64,000 bases of DNA from UBA1952 sp965246855. GTDB lineage: Bacteria > Bacteroidota > Bacteroidia > Chitinophagales > Chitinophagaceae. Made by a program: the position numbers and the translations under genes. Location: positions 62,001 through 126,000 of the forward strand of contig CBDFFP010000006.1 of the NCBI GenBank assembly GCA_965246855.1. The letters run 5' to 3'. Shown piece after piece: positions 17,213-25,898 of the stretch; positions within the stretch are counted from its first letter, which is position 1, and every line of letters begins with the position of its first letter. A model generated the notes under the pieces. The model made no database searches. It had not been told where the DNA came from and worked only from the letters and a program-made list of their open reading frames with translations.

Positions 17213-17809
17213 ATGATTTCTGCTCAAGATTTTCGGCTTTTTGCCACTCAACTCCGCCGCTTTTCGCCCCTGACGGAAGAAGAAGCCGGAATGCTGTTCC
17301 AGCTGACCGAAGAACTCACGCTTGCAAAAGGCGAACTTTTTGCCTGCGAAGGCCGGAAAGAAATCTGGGTCGGCTTTGTTCTGGAAGGAAACCTGCGGCA
17401 TTACTATACCCGCGACGGCGAGGAGAAAACCACGTATTTTTTCTTTGAGAACCACCTTGTTTGCGCCTATGTAAGCTGCCTTACCGGCGCACCTTCTTTG
17501 CTCACCATTGAGGCCCTTTCCCCTTGCCGGCTGCTCCGTTTTCGCTATGCCGACTTGCAGCGTCTTTATGACACCTCGCCCGCCTGGGGAACCTTTGGGC
17601 GAAAGCTGGCGGAGTATATCGTGATTGGGTTGGAAGAGCGGATGACGGGCCTCTTGATACAGTCGCCGGAAGAGCGTTACAAGGCGCTGTTGGAAAGCGG
17701 AAAGGACAAGATTCTGGCGCGCATTCCGCAGCACTACATCGCCAATTATCTGGGCATCACGCCCGTGAGCCTCAGCCGCATCCGCAACCGCGTGGCGCGC
17801 CCAAAATAG
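17213..17809 (+). CDS. Crp/Fnr-family transcriptional regulator
   Basis: 198 residues from the ATG at 17213. An N-terminal cyclic-nucleotide-binding-like beta-barrel (about 25-120; LAKGELFACEGRKEIWVGFV, LEGNLRHYY) is followed by a helical linker and a C-terminal HTH (HYIANYLGITPVSLSRIRNR). The cNMP pocket arginine/glutamate pair is not evident, as in most Bacteroidota members, so the ligand is unknown. A longer in-frame extension upstream reads through array C and is rejected. Confidence 0.9.
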   Translation: MISAQDFRLFATQLRRFSPLTEEEAGMLFQLTEELTLAKGELFACEGRKEIWVGFVLEGNLRHYYTRDGEEKTTYFFFENHLVCAYVSCLTGAPSLLTIEALSPCRLLRFRYADLQRLYDTSPAWGTFGRKLAEYIVIGLEERMTGLLIQSPEERYKALLESGKDKILARIPQHYIANYLGITPVSLSRIRNRVARPK

Positions 17810-17892
17810 CGGCAGGCGCGTTTTCTTATCTTTTGTTATCGTGGGCGGGGTTGGGCGAAAATCACCTTTGTCCCGACAAAACAAACACCGTC

Positions 17893-18267
17893 ATGAAAAC
17901 GCTTCTCACAGCGGAAGAAATCGCCCAACTCGGCCTTGCCCTCGTTGGTCTTTATCTCCAACCCATTTCCATCGCGTGGTACGTCTGGCCCGTGCTTTTC
18001 CTCTCACCCGACCTCGGCATGTTGGGCTATCTCGGGAATCCAAAAATCGGCGCGTGGGGCTACAATCTTTTTCACCACAAAGCCGTTGCAGCGGTCTTGA
18101 TTTTAGCGGGCTATTTCGGTGCTTTTCCCGTTGTGTTGTTTATTGGATTACTGCTTTATGCCCACGCTTCTTTTGACCGCGTTTTTGGTTACGGATTTAA
18201 GTATGAAGACGGCTTTAAGCACACGCATTTGGGGCTGATTGGGAAGGAAACACAGAGAGCCTTGTAG
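17893..18267 (+). CDS. DUF4260 small membrane protein
   Basis: 124 residues with three or four hydrophobic segments. The start codon follows the Crp-type gene by 83 bp. Conserved features of DUF4260 are visible: SPDLGMLGYLGNPKIGAWGYN, a histidine-rich FHHKA and the C-terminal RVFGYGFKYEDGFKHTHLG. The family is widespread, membrane-bound and uncharacterised. Confidence 0.88.
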   Translation: MKTLLTAEEIAQLGLALVGLYLQPISIAWYVWPVLFLSPDLGMLGYLGNPKIGAWGYNLFHHKAVAAVLILAGYFGAFPVVLFIGLLLYAHASFDRVFGYGFKYEDGFKHTHLGLIGKETQRAL

Positions 18268-18293
18268 AGTAGGTTGCTGGTCAGAATACGCAA

Positions 18294-18545
18294 ATGTATC
18301 CCGAAACGATGCTGATGAAGGGTAATGGCGATGGCGAAACCGCGATGGCAAAAACCGTGGGCTTCCCGATTGCGGTGCTGGCGGAAGGGATGTTAGACAA
18401 GCGCATTTTGATTATTTCCGGAGTGCAAATGTCCATTCACGAAAGCGTGTATGCGCCAGTGCTGAAAGGATTGGAGGCGCTGGGAATTGGGTTTGGAGAG
18501 GGAGGAAGGGACAAAGCCAGTCCGGTAAAAAGCCACACACGGTGA
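18294..18545 (+). pseudogene. C-terminal remnant of a saccharopine dehydrogenase-like gene
   Basis: An 83-residue frame whose first about 65 residues match the C-terminal end of saccharopine dehydrogenase family proteins: MLMKGNGDGETAMAKTVGFP, then GVQMSIHESVYAPVLKGLEA. No N-terminal NAD-binding part exists upstream, where DUF4260 ends 26 bp away. I read it as a leftover of a deleted gene; the tail after about residue 70 is not conserved-looking. Confidence 0.7.
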
Positions 18546-18630
18546 TGCACATAAAAAAGTTTACAAGCTTTAATTAGAAAGCAGTTTCACCATTGCTTGC
18601 ACCCAGTACCTTGTCAGGCCATAATTTATT

Positions 18631-20328
18631 TCAGGCTATAGGCAATTCAAAGTAAAAAGTGCTCCCCTGTCCTGACTCACTCTGTACGCCTATCGTACCT
18701 TTCTGCGCTTCCACTAATTCTTTTGCTATAGCAAGGCCCAAGCCCGTCCCCATCTTGTTAATACTGTCTGGCGCTTTAAAGTACCGGTCAAAAATGCGGC
18801 TCTGATAACGCGGCGCTATGCCTTCTCCTTTGTCCTTTACGATAAATAACACAGCGTTTTTCTTTTGCTCCAGAAGCAACTCAATAGTTGCACCTTCCGA
18901 AGAATACTTGATAGCATTGGACAACAGATTGACCAGTACCAACGCCGTCTTGTCCGCATCGGCTTGGATGAGCGGCAGGTTTTGGGGGATAGATTGATGA
19001 ATAGTGATTTTTTTTGCCTGCGCCTGCATGTGAACGGCAGCTATCGCCTCGGCAACGACACGAGAGGGAGCAATGCACACAAGGTGCAATTGGATATTTC
19101 CCGTCTCTATCTGCGTCAGGTTCAGAAGCTCAGCCGTCAGTCGCAACAAGCGCTCTGTATCTTCTGTGATGCTGGTCACCATGTCGCGTTGCTCCTCATT
19201 CATATTGCCTACCCGTTTGTCTCCCAACAGCTTTGCGCTCATTTTAATAGACGAGATAGGCGTCTTCAGTTCATGCGAGATGGTCGCCAACAGATTCGTT
19301 TTGGAAAGGTCAAGCTCTTTAAAATGGGTCACATTCTTCAGCGTATAAACGTCGCCTAAGAATTTTCCTTCTACTTCTACAGCTTTGTACGCTACTGTAA
19401 AAAAATGCTCTTTACCGTCCAAAACTATTTTTAGCGGCCCATGTGATTTGCCGTCTGTAACTGTGCGTAGCAAATCGTTGTGTGAAGCAACATCCTGAAC
19501 AGGTTTCCCTACAATTGTGTCGGAGTTGAGGTTGTATAAGTCAGCGGCTGCGCTATTAATGAACAGCACCCGCCCTTCTGCATCTGTTCCCAGCACCGCA
19601 TCTTCCATCTGATTGATGATGCTATCCACCCGGCTTTTCTCAAATAGAAGCCGCGCCATGCTGCTGTTTTCCCAATCATCAAGGCGTCTGGCCATCCGGT
19701 TGAATGCCCCTGCCATTTGCCCAAACTCATCTTCCTGATTATCCAACTCAATATGGGTTTTGTAATTCCCTCTGGAGATTTCGCGGATGCCATCGGTGAG
19801 CCTTTTTACAGGTGCCGCCACGATTCCGGGAAGGTTAAACGCCAGCGAGAATCCCACAACCAGGACAAGCGTAATAAGGATACTCAGCCACACTTTTGCA
19901 CTGCTGGCGGTCTGAAGAGCGAGGCGGTTTTTCTGTTCCAAAGCCCGCTGGTTAAGCTGACTGATGGCGTACAACTGATTATTGATAATTTCCTCCGCGT
20001 TTCTGTTTGCCGTGTCTTTTTTCAGGATCTCAAAATATTCCCGCACTTGAGCTGTGGCTTCCTTTTCCCCCGCTTCTGTAATATTTTGCTCTTGTCCACG
20101 CAGAGCTTCTTCAAAATCCCGATACGCCACCTTTTCCCGTTGCAGATTGTCCATCGCGTGCAGCATCTGGTTGCAATAGCGAATGGTTTTGTAGTTGGCG
20201 GTAAGCAGATTCTCCGTCTTGTTGGAAAGCAGGTTGATAGCAATCAGCGCAACCACGCTGATAATCGCCAACAGCGAAAACAGCACACCGATTCCGGTTG
20301 CAATTTTGGTCTTGATTGTGAGTACCAT
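18631..20328 (-). CDS. membrane sensor histidine kinase, second half of a split KdpD
   Basis: 565 residues. TM1 (about 10-32) and TM2 (about 148-170) flank a helical extracytoplasmic domain, followed by HAMP (about 172-225; PVKRLTDGIREISRGNY), PAS (about 240-340), HisKA with TISHELKTPISSIK and HATPase_c with GTGLGLAIAKELV. It begins three bases after the KdpD N-terminal gene on the same strand. In Bacteroidota the KdpD sensor is split this way, so this is the kinase part that would phosphorylate the response regulator at 31721-33064. The periplasmic sensor replaces the four-helix region of classical KdpD. Confidence 0.87.
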   Translation of the reverse strand: MVLTIKTKIATGIGVLFSLLAIISVVALIAINLLSNKTENLLTANYKTIRYCNQMLHAMDNLQREKVAYRDFEEALRGQEQNITEAGEKEATAQVREYFEILKKDTANRNAEEIINNQLYAISQLNQRALEQKNRLALQTASSAKVWLSILITLVLVVGFSLAFNLPGIVAAPVKRLTDGIREISRGNYKTHIELDNQEDEFGQMAGAFNRMARRLDDWENSSMARLLFEKSRVDSIINQMEDAVLGTDAEGRVLFINSAAADLYNLNSDTIVGKPVQDVASHNDLLRTVTDGKSHGPLKIVLDGKEHFFTVAYKAVEVEGKFLGDVYTLKNVTHFKELDLSKTNLLATISHELKTPISSIKMSAKLLGDKRVGNMNEEQRDMVTSITEDTERLLRLTAELLNLTQIETGNIQLHLVCIAPSRVVAEAIAAVHMQAQAKKITIHQSIPQNLPLIQADADKTALVLVNLLSNAIKYSSEGATIELLLEQKKNAVLFIVKDKGEGIAPRYQSRIFDRYFKAPDSINKMGTGLGLAIAKELVEAQKGTIGVQSESGQGSTFYFELPIA

Positions 20329-20331
20329 CCT

Positions 20332-21456
20332 CTAGGATAATATGATTAGGTCAGTGTCATTCTCTGCCAGTTGCTTCAGCAGGGAGTTGAAGATGTTGGT
20401 AGCCAGAATGATGTTTAGGAGGCTCAAAGTGGGCTTTCCGATACAGACGGTTGTGATGTCATGCGCCTCTACATAACCGGCAATACTTTTCGCTACCGAA
20501 CTGCTTTTTATTCGCTCTAAGTTCGCGCCTAACTCTATCGCAAGTTTAAAGTTATTGATGAGGTGACGTTGGGCATCCAGCGCGATTCTGTCGGCACTTT
20601 CGCGCGGTGTTTCCACATAAAGCACTGTCCATTGTGCGTTGTAGTAGCTTGCCAGCCTTGCACTTTTGCGAATCACATTGACTGCAACGGTGTAATTACT
20701 ACTGATGCAGGTTAGGATGTGCTCGTGCCGGTAAGCAATGCCACGTGGCACCTCCGCTTCTACTTTCCGTTCTATCTGACCGGCCACTTCCTTTAACGCC
20801 AGTTCCCGTAGCTGTAGGATGCTGTCCGACTTGAAGAAGTTCTTGAGTGCTATGGCTACCTTATCCGGTGCGTAAATCTTGCCTTCTTTCAGCCGCGCAA
20901 TCAGGTCGTCCGCAGTCAGGTCAATGTTCACCACCTCATTGGCCATCTTCAACACTTTATCCGGGATGCGCTCCGCCACTTCTACGCCCGTGATTTCTTT
21001 TACGGTATTGTTCAGGCTTTCAATGTGCTGAATATTGACGGCGCTGATTACGTTGATGCCCGCATCCAGAATGTCCACCACATCCTGCCAGCGTTTCTCG
21101 TTCTTGCTGCCGGGTATATTGCTGTGCGCTAGCTCATCCACCAGTACCACTTCCGGGTGTGCGTTTAGAATGGCCTGTACATCCAATTCTTCCAGCTTTT
21201 TGCCTTTGTAAAAGGCGCTCCGACGCGGGATAATGGGCAGGCCTTCTACCAGGGCTTCCGTTTCAGCGCGCTGATGCGTTTCAATAAAGCCCACTTGTAC
21301 ATCAATGCCATTTTTTAGCAGGGAATGGGCTTCCTGCAACATGCGGTAGCTTTTCCCCACACCCGCTGCCATGCCTATGTACAGCTTAAACTTGCCGCGC
21401 TTGCTGTCGCGGATGAGGTTCAGGAAGTGTTCGGCGTTCGCTTCGCGGGTAACCAT
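20332..21456 (-). CDS. kdpD: KdpD N-terminal sensor protein (split KdpD)
   Basis: 374 residues, corresponding only to the cytoplasmic N-terminal half of E. coli KdpD. GMAAGVGKSYRML is the Walker A motif (about residues 28-40), VLVDELAHSNIPGS the Walker B region, and residues about 250-374 form a universal-stress-protein fold (ILTCISSNYTVAVNVIRKSA). No membrane or kinase domains. It is cotranscribed with the downstream HAMP/PAS kinase and the upstream kup gene, with gaps of three bases on each side. It presumably modulates the kinase in response to K+ or ionic strength. Confidence 0.93.
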   Translation of the reverse strand: MVTREANAEHFLNLIRDSKRGKFKLYIGMAAGVGKSYRMLQEAHSLLKNGIDVQVGFIETHQRAETEALVEGLPIIPRRSAFYKGKKLEELDVQAILNAHPEVVLVDELAHSNIPGSKNEKRWQDVVDILDAGINVISAVNIQHIESLNNTVKEITGVEVAERIPDKVLKMANEVVNIDLTADDLIARLKEGKIYAPDKVAIALKNFFKSDSILQLRELALKEVAGQIERKVEAEVPRGIAYRHEHILTCISSNYTVAVNVIRKSARLASYYNAQWTVLYVETPRESADRIALDAQRHLINNFKLAIELGANLERIKSSSVAKSIAGYVEAHDITTVCIGKPTLSLLNIILATNIFNSLLKQLAENDTDLIILS

Positions 21457-21459
21457 AAG

Positions 21460-23415
21460 CTATCGGATACGCTCCAGTTTTACGGCATCAGCGGTACCAT
21501 ACACCAAAGGGTACTTTTCATACACCGCATTGCTGGAATCAATCTCATAATTTACTGCCTCCCGAACGCCCACAGATTTCAGGTTGTAGTACGACTTGAT
21601 GAGAAGGGCTCTCCAGAAAGGCAAATTATTATCATAGGAAAGGAACGAGTTAGTGATGATGAATTTGTAGTTGCCAATATCCCGGTTGGCATATTGTTGC
21701 TCAGGGGTCGCTTCAAAAACCAGCTCTTGACTCGCCAATAAATCTTTGGCGATTTTCCGGAAAAACAAATCGACTTTAGGCTCTACCCGGAAACCCAGAT
21801 GAAGCACGACATCGTACACATCGTTTGGGGCGAGTGTCCGTACCTCGTATTTCATGGTGTATGGCTCATCGGTTACATGAACGTTCAAAAACCAATACAC
21901 ATCCGCGCGCTTTGCCGGTGTTTGAAAAATGGAATTGAGTACCTTTTCCTCTACCACACCGGAATCGGAGGATGAGGTAAGGTAAATGAGATTTGTAGCG
22001 TATCGCTGGATCTGCTCATTATGACTAAGGCTGTGTAGACGCTGAAGCAGCTCATCTTGAATGCGCACAAACTTTACGAGCCGTTGCTGCTCCACTTTCC
22101 CCCGACGCCACGTCAGCATAATAGTCGTAAGAACGGCTCCTACAACCAGCATAATCCACCCCCCTTCGGCTACCTTCTGCATGTTAGCGATAAAGAAAGA
22201 CACCTCCACGGTGGTGAAAACACCCGTCACGAGTACAATTACCAGAATCGGGGTGCGCTTCGCGATTAGATACAAAGCCATAAGTGCTGTTGTTACAAGC
22301 ATCGTCAGCGTTACAGAGAGCCCGAAGGCAGCTTCCATCGCGCTGCTTTCCCGGAAGTAAAGAACTGTAAGAATACAGGCAACCAGCAGTGTCCAGTTAA
22401 AGAAAGGAATGTAGATCTGGCCTTTAATGTTGCTGGGAAAAACAACCCGATGGCGTGGCCAGAAACCGAGGCGCATGGCTTCGTTAGCAAGGGTGAAACA
22501 ACCGCTGATGAGTGCTTGGCTGGCAATGATGGTGGCGAGTGCCGCCAGGCCAACAGCAGGTAGGTATATGGCTTGAGGGATGATGTTGTAAAACGGACTC
22601 ACCTCATTGGCCTTTCCGGCTTGCAGAAGCCATGCGGTCTGCCCTGCATAGGAAAAGATAAGGGCAATCTTTACAAACGCCCAGCTTATCCGAATATTGG
22701 CACGACCTACATGGCCCATATCACTGTATAGTGCTTCGGCTCCGGTGGTGCACAGAAAAACACCTCCCAACAGCCAAAACCCATGCGGATAATGCGCCAG
22801 CAGATCTACTGCGTATACAGGATTAACAGCGCGCAGCACTGCCCAATTGTGATGTAGGGCCATTACCCCCATAACTCCGATAAAGCCAAACCAAAGCATC
22901 ATGACAGGGCCAAACACTTTTCCGATCTGACCAGTTCCCAACTGCTGAATGGAAAATAAAACTATGAGAATTGCGATAACGATTGGTACCGTGTTAAGAT
23001 TCGGAAAAATCGGCAGCAGCCCCTCAATAGCCGACGATACGGAAATGGGGGGCGTGATGACGCCATCAGCTACAAGAAAAGACCCCCCAATAATAGCAAG
23101 TACCACAAGCCATTTTCCAAAATAGCGCCTTACCAATGCAAACAAAGAGAAAATGCCGCCTTCTCCATTATTGTCTGCCCGCAGGGTGATGAAAATGTAC
23201 TTAAAAGTGGTTTGCAACGTCAGTGTCCAGATAACGCAACTCAAAACCCCTAATGCCTTCATTTCCGAAACGGCTTCTCCGGCTTTGAAGATGGCATTGA
23301 GCGTATAGAGTGGAGAGGTGCCAATATCGCCAAAGACAATACCCATGGCAACCAATATGCCTGCGGGTTTTATTTGGCGGTGAAAGGCCGTGGTAGATGT
23401 GTTGGTAGCGTGCAT
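21460..23415 (-). CDS. kup: KUP/HAK-family potassium uptake permease
   Basis: 651 residues from the ATG at 23415; a TTG three codons upstream would overlap the preceding small gene. About twelve membrane helices occupy residues 15-450, starting with GIVFGDIGTSPLYTLNAIF, the family signature. The C-terminal cytoplasmic domain is about 190 residues. It imports K+ with protons at low affinity. Its placement inside the kdp gene string means low-affinity and high-affinity K+ uptake are probably co-regulated. Confidence 0.95.
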   Translation of the reverse strand: MHATNTSTTAFHRQIKPAGILVAMGIVFGDIGTSPLYTLNAIFKAGEAVSEMKALGVLSCVIWTLTLQTTFKYIFITLRADNNGEGGIFSLFALVRRYFGKWLVVLAIIGGSFLVADGVITPPISVSSAIEGLLPIFPNLNTVPIVIAILIVLFSIQQLGTGQIGKVFGPVMMLWFGFIGVMGVMALHHNWAVLRAVNPVYAVDLLAHYPHGFWLLGGVFLCTTGAEALYSDMGHVGRANIRISWAFVKIALIFSYAGQTAWLLQAGKANEVSPFYNIIPQAIYLPAVGLAALATIIASQALISGCFTLANEAMRLGFWPRHRVVFPSNIKGQIYIPFFNWTLLVACILTVLYFRESSAMEAAFGLSVTLTMLVTTALMALYLIAKRTPILVIVLVTGVFTTVEVSFFIANMQKVAEGGWIMLVVGAVLTTIMLTWRRGKVEQQRLVKFVRIQDELLQRLHSLSHNEQIQRYATNLIYLTSSSDSGVVEEKVLNSIFQTPAKRADVYWFLNVHVTDEPYTMKYEVRTLAPNDVYDVVLHLGFRVEPKVDLFFRKIAKDLLASQELVFEATPEQQYANRDIGNYKFIITNSFLSYDNNLPFWRALLIKSYYNLKSVGVREAVNYEIDSSNAVYEKYPLVYGTADAVKLERIR

Positions 23416-23420
23416 GACAT

Positions 23421-23618
23421 TCAAAGTTGCCTTTTATTAGGAAGCTGTTTGTAAGCTTTCCACCAGCGGTGTGTTGCAAGCACAGCCCAAATAGATTCTA
23501 CGATACCAAATGGCCAAGCCCCTTGTAAAAACCCATAGACAGAGCCCAGTGCGCAAAAGATAGCAAAGGTCAGTTTCCAGCCTGTACTTCGTTGGTCAAA
23601 AGCATAGCTCACAAGCAT
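23421..23618 (-). CDS. small two-helix membrane protein in the kdp region
   Basis: 65 residues with two hydrophobic segments (about 16-32 and 36-50) and a basic, aromatic C-terminus (THRWWKAYKQLPNKRQL). It ends six bases before the kup ATG. Genes of this sort often sit between the kdp porin and kup in Bacteroidota, but I do not know a function. Confidence 0.7.
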   Translation of the reverse strand: MLVSYAFDQRSTGWKLTFAIFCALGSVYGFLQGAWPFGIVESIWAVLATHRWWKAYKQLPNKRQL

Positions 23619-23700
23619 GCCTGTTACAGCAATTTATCTAAACGGGGTGCGTGTGGCTATAATTTAGCTGCGTAAAACATCTACGCTCCCTTGCTATTCC

Positions 23701-25143
23701 CTACAGTCTAAACAAAAGGGCCATCACAATTCTGTCCTCGCTTTTTACTAAATCCGGACGCCAATCAGGAGGCAAAGGCGTCGTACTGTAACCAGAGGGT
23801 GACGTTACACCGCCCCGACCTGAGAAGTATGGAATATCGGCTTGGCGGTGGATGTACTCCAAACGGACACACAGACTTTGGTTCGGAAGCCAGTCAAAAT
23901 TGGTGCTCACATCCCAACCCTTAAAGAGATCTCCTGGACTGGCTGAGAATGGGTACGCGCCTTCCGTTTTGGTTGGATCGTTCGGATTAGGTAGCGGGCT
24001 GGCCTGGCCCGTAGGATAAAGCACCAAATAGCGACCCGGGTTAGTCATCACTCCTCCGCCAATGGTCCACGCAAATTTGTTGCGGGCAAACCAGAGCCGG
24101 TTGTAGAACATAGCACTGGCGAAGTACTGCGCCTTAGCACTGTCTTTGTCTCGGAAGCCGCTGACAATTCCATCCCCCCATTCAGCCCCAAAATCGGCTG
24201 TTAGGGAAAAGGCAGCCCGGGAAATACCTTTACTGTTGGGACGGTTATAGTAGCGATACAGAAAGCTGTTATCGCTATGAAAACGCTTGCGGTCCGGCAA
24301 TCCGGCAGCGTCTTTTCCATAGTAATCGTTGGTCAGCAATTTTAATCGCTCGTTGGGCATCCAGGTAATGTTAGCCCCCACACCGGGCATCGAATTGAAC
24401 CTTCCATAGCTCTGCCAGCCATTGATGATCCAAGGCTCAATCTTCAGCGTTTTGGATGGAAAATACTGGATACGAACACCGTTGAAAAACCAAGGCGTGT
24501 TGTCGGAAGTAAAAGAGGCTTGATATTCCCAGTTTTCTGCCTGGTAGTAAGAGTTCAGCCCAATGTAGGACATAAAAAGTCCGGCATCCACGTTCAGGCC
24601 GTGGCCTACGTTGAAGTGATAGCCTGCATACGCTTCGCTCAGATAGCGATAGGCGTTGGCCAGTTGGTATTGACCTCGATAAGGACTGTAGTCATTCCGG
24701 GGCACCACAATAGCGCGCGTTCCGAATTGGGTCATAAAACGAGCACGCGCGCCTTTGTAATTAAAATCGCCGCCAAAGCCAAAATAGGACAATTGCACCT
24801 CGTTGTTGCGCGCCAGTGCGGTGGAGCCTACAACGGTATTGTCTATGGGGTTGTTGAACGAGTAGGTATAGCTGGCATCCACCATCACGGAGCCGGTGAA
24901 ATACTTTGTCTGTAATACCGAATGGTCGCGACGATCATTACCATTTTGCCAGCTCAGGTCAAAGCCCGCGAAGGGTATTTTGTCCGTGCTGGGTTCCGGG
25001 TCATTGTCGTAAGTGGCTGTAGAAGTTGTGGCCGAATCTGTCCCGGTCTGTGGCCGGTCATCAACAGGCGTTTGGGCGGATGCGTTCATCGCAGCCACCA
25101 GCATGAGCGTTAGGGCGCTCGTTGTGAGTTTGAGTTTGTTCAT
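23701..25143 (-). CDS. outer-membrane porin-like beta-barrel protein, kdp-associated
   Basis: 480 residues. The signal peptide ends near NASAQ (residue 24), then comes a short Thr/Asp-rich linker and a barrel of alternating aromatic strands (YFTGSVMVDASYTYSF, FGFGGDFNYKGARARFMTQF), ending VKSEDRIVMALLFRL with a terminal hydrophobic pattern. It lies between kdpC and kup on the same strand. By context it probably admits K+ or other solutes across the outer membrane for Kdp/Kup; the barrel call is firm, the substrate is inference. Confidence 0.82.
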   Translation of the reverse strand: MNKLKLTTSALTLMLVAAMNASAQTPVDDRPQTGTDSATTSTATYDNDPEPSTDKIPFAGFDLSWQNGNDRRDHSVLQTKYFTGSVMVDASYTYSFNNPIDNTVVGSTALARNNEVQLSYFGFGGDFNYKGARARFMTQFGTRAIVVPRNDYSPYRGQYQLANAYRYLSEAYAGYHFNVGHGLNVDAGLFMSYIGLNSYYQAENWEYQASFTSDNTPWFFNGVRIQYFPSKTLKIEPWIINGWQSYGRFNSMPGVGANITWMPNERLKLLTNDYYGKDAAGLPDRKRFHSDNSFLYRYYNRPNSKGISRAAFSLTADFGAEWGDGIVSGFRDKDSAKAQYFASAMFYNRLWFARNKFAWTIGGGVMTNPGRYLVLYPTGQASPLPNPNDPTKTEGAYPFSASPGDLFKGWDVSTNFDWLPNQSLCVRLEYIHRQADIPYFSGRGGVTSPSGYSTTPLPPDWRPDLVKSEDRIVMALLFRL

Positions 25144-25319
25144 GATGTCGTTTTTGGGGTTTGAAGTCGTTTTTAGAATTTGGCGGTCAGACCGCTGATT
25201 AGATAACCGGAACGGCGCGACAGGTTCTCTCTAGAATCGCAGAACACATCGTTACTAGATGGAGGGGAACGGCCTTTTGGCTGTAAGCGAAGAATAGCAG
25301 CACCTTTTATGTTGTTCAA

Positions 25320-25880
25320 TTATTTAAGCGCATCCAGGGCAAGATTGAGCTTCAGCACATTTACTTTCTGAGGTGCCACACCATTCAAGCCACCTTCCGT
25401 ATGGCGCGCAATCAGTTGCCGGATTGCATCTATAGAGAACCCGCGTTTCATAGCGACGCGCACTGCCTGAACATGAGCCGCGTCCGGAGAAATATCCGGG
25501 TCTAAACCGCTGCCGCTGGCCGTTACCATTTCGGCAGGTACAGCAGATTTTTGAATGGATGGATTGTGCGCGATGAAAGAATCTACACGGTCTTGCACGG
25601 TTTTTAGAAAGTCAGGGTTTGACGGGCCTTTATTACTTCCGCCACTTCCTGCGGCATTATAATCCACCGCAGAGGGACGGGGCCAGAAGTACCGGTCATC
25701 CGTAAACTTCTGGGCAACGTTTACGTAATAGCGTTGGCCATTCGGCGCTTCGATACGTTCTGCCAGGCCTTTCTGCGGAGTAAGTTGCGCTATACCCCAC
25801 ACAACTGCCGTGTAAAACCCATTCACCAGTACGAGGCAGACGAAGGTGAGCAATGTGGCGGGAATCCATTCTTTTTTCAT
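25320..25880 (-). CDS. kdpC: potassium-transporting ATPase subunit KdpC
   Basis: 186 residues, normal length. One N-terminal membrane helix (about 8-30), then NGQRYYVNVAQ..., FWPRPSAVDYNAAGSGGSN, and the C-terminal VNVLKLNLALDAL. KdpC stabilises the KdpFABC complex and affects ATP affinity. It follows kdpB by 18 bases; the next gene (porin) is 176 bp downstream, where a small hairpin GCGGT/ACCGC at 25183-25195 is the only visible structure. Confidence 0.97.
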   Translation of the reverse strand: MKKEWIPATLLTFVCLVLVNGFYTAVVWGIAQLTPQKGLAERIEAPNGQRYYVNVAQKFTDDRYFWPRPSAVDYNAAGSGGSNKGPSNPDFLKTVQDRVDSFIAHNPSIQKSAVPAEMVTASGSGLDPDISPDAAHVQAVRVAMKRGFSIDAIRQLIARHTEGGLNGVAPQKVNVLKLNLALDALK

Positions 25881-25898
25881 GGTTTGTTTTGTTTGCTT

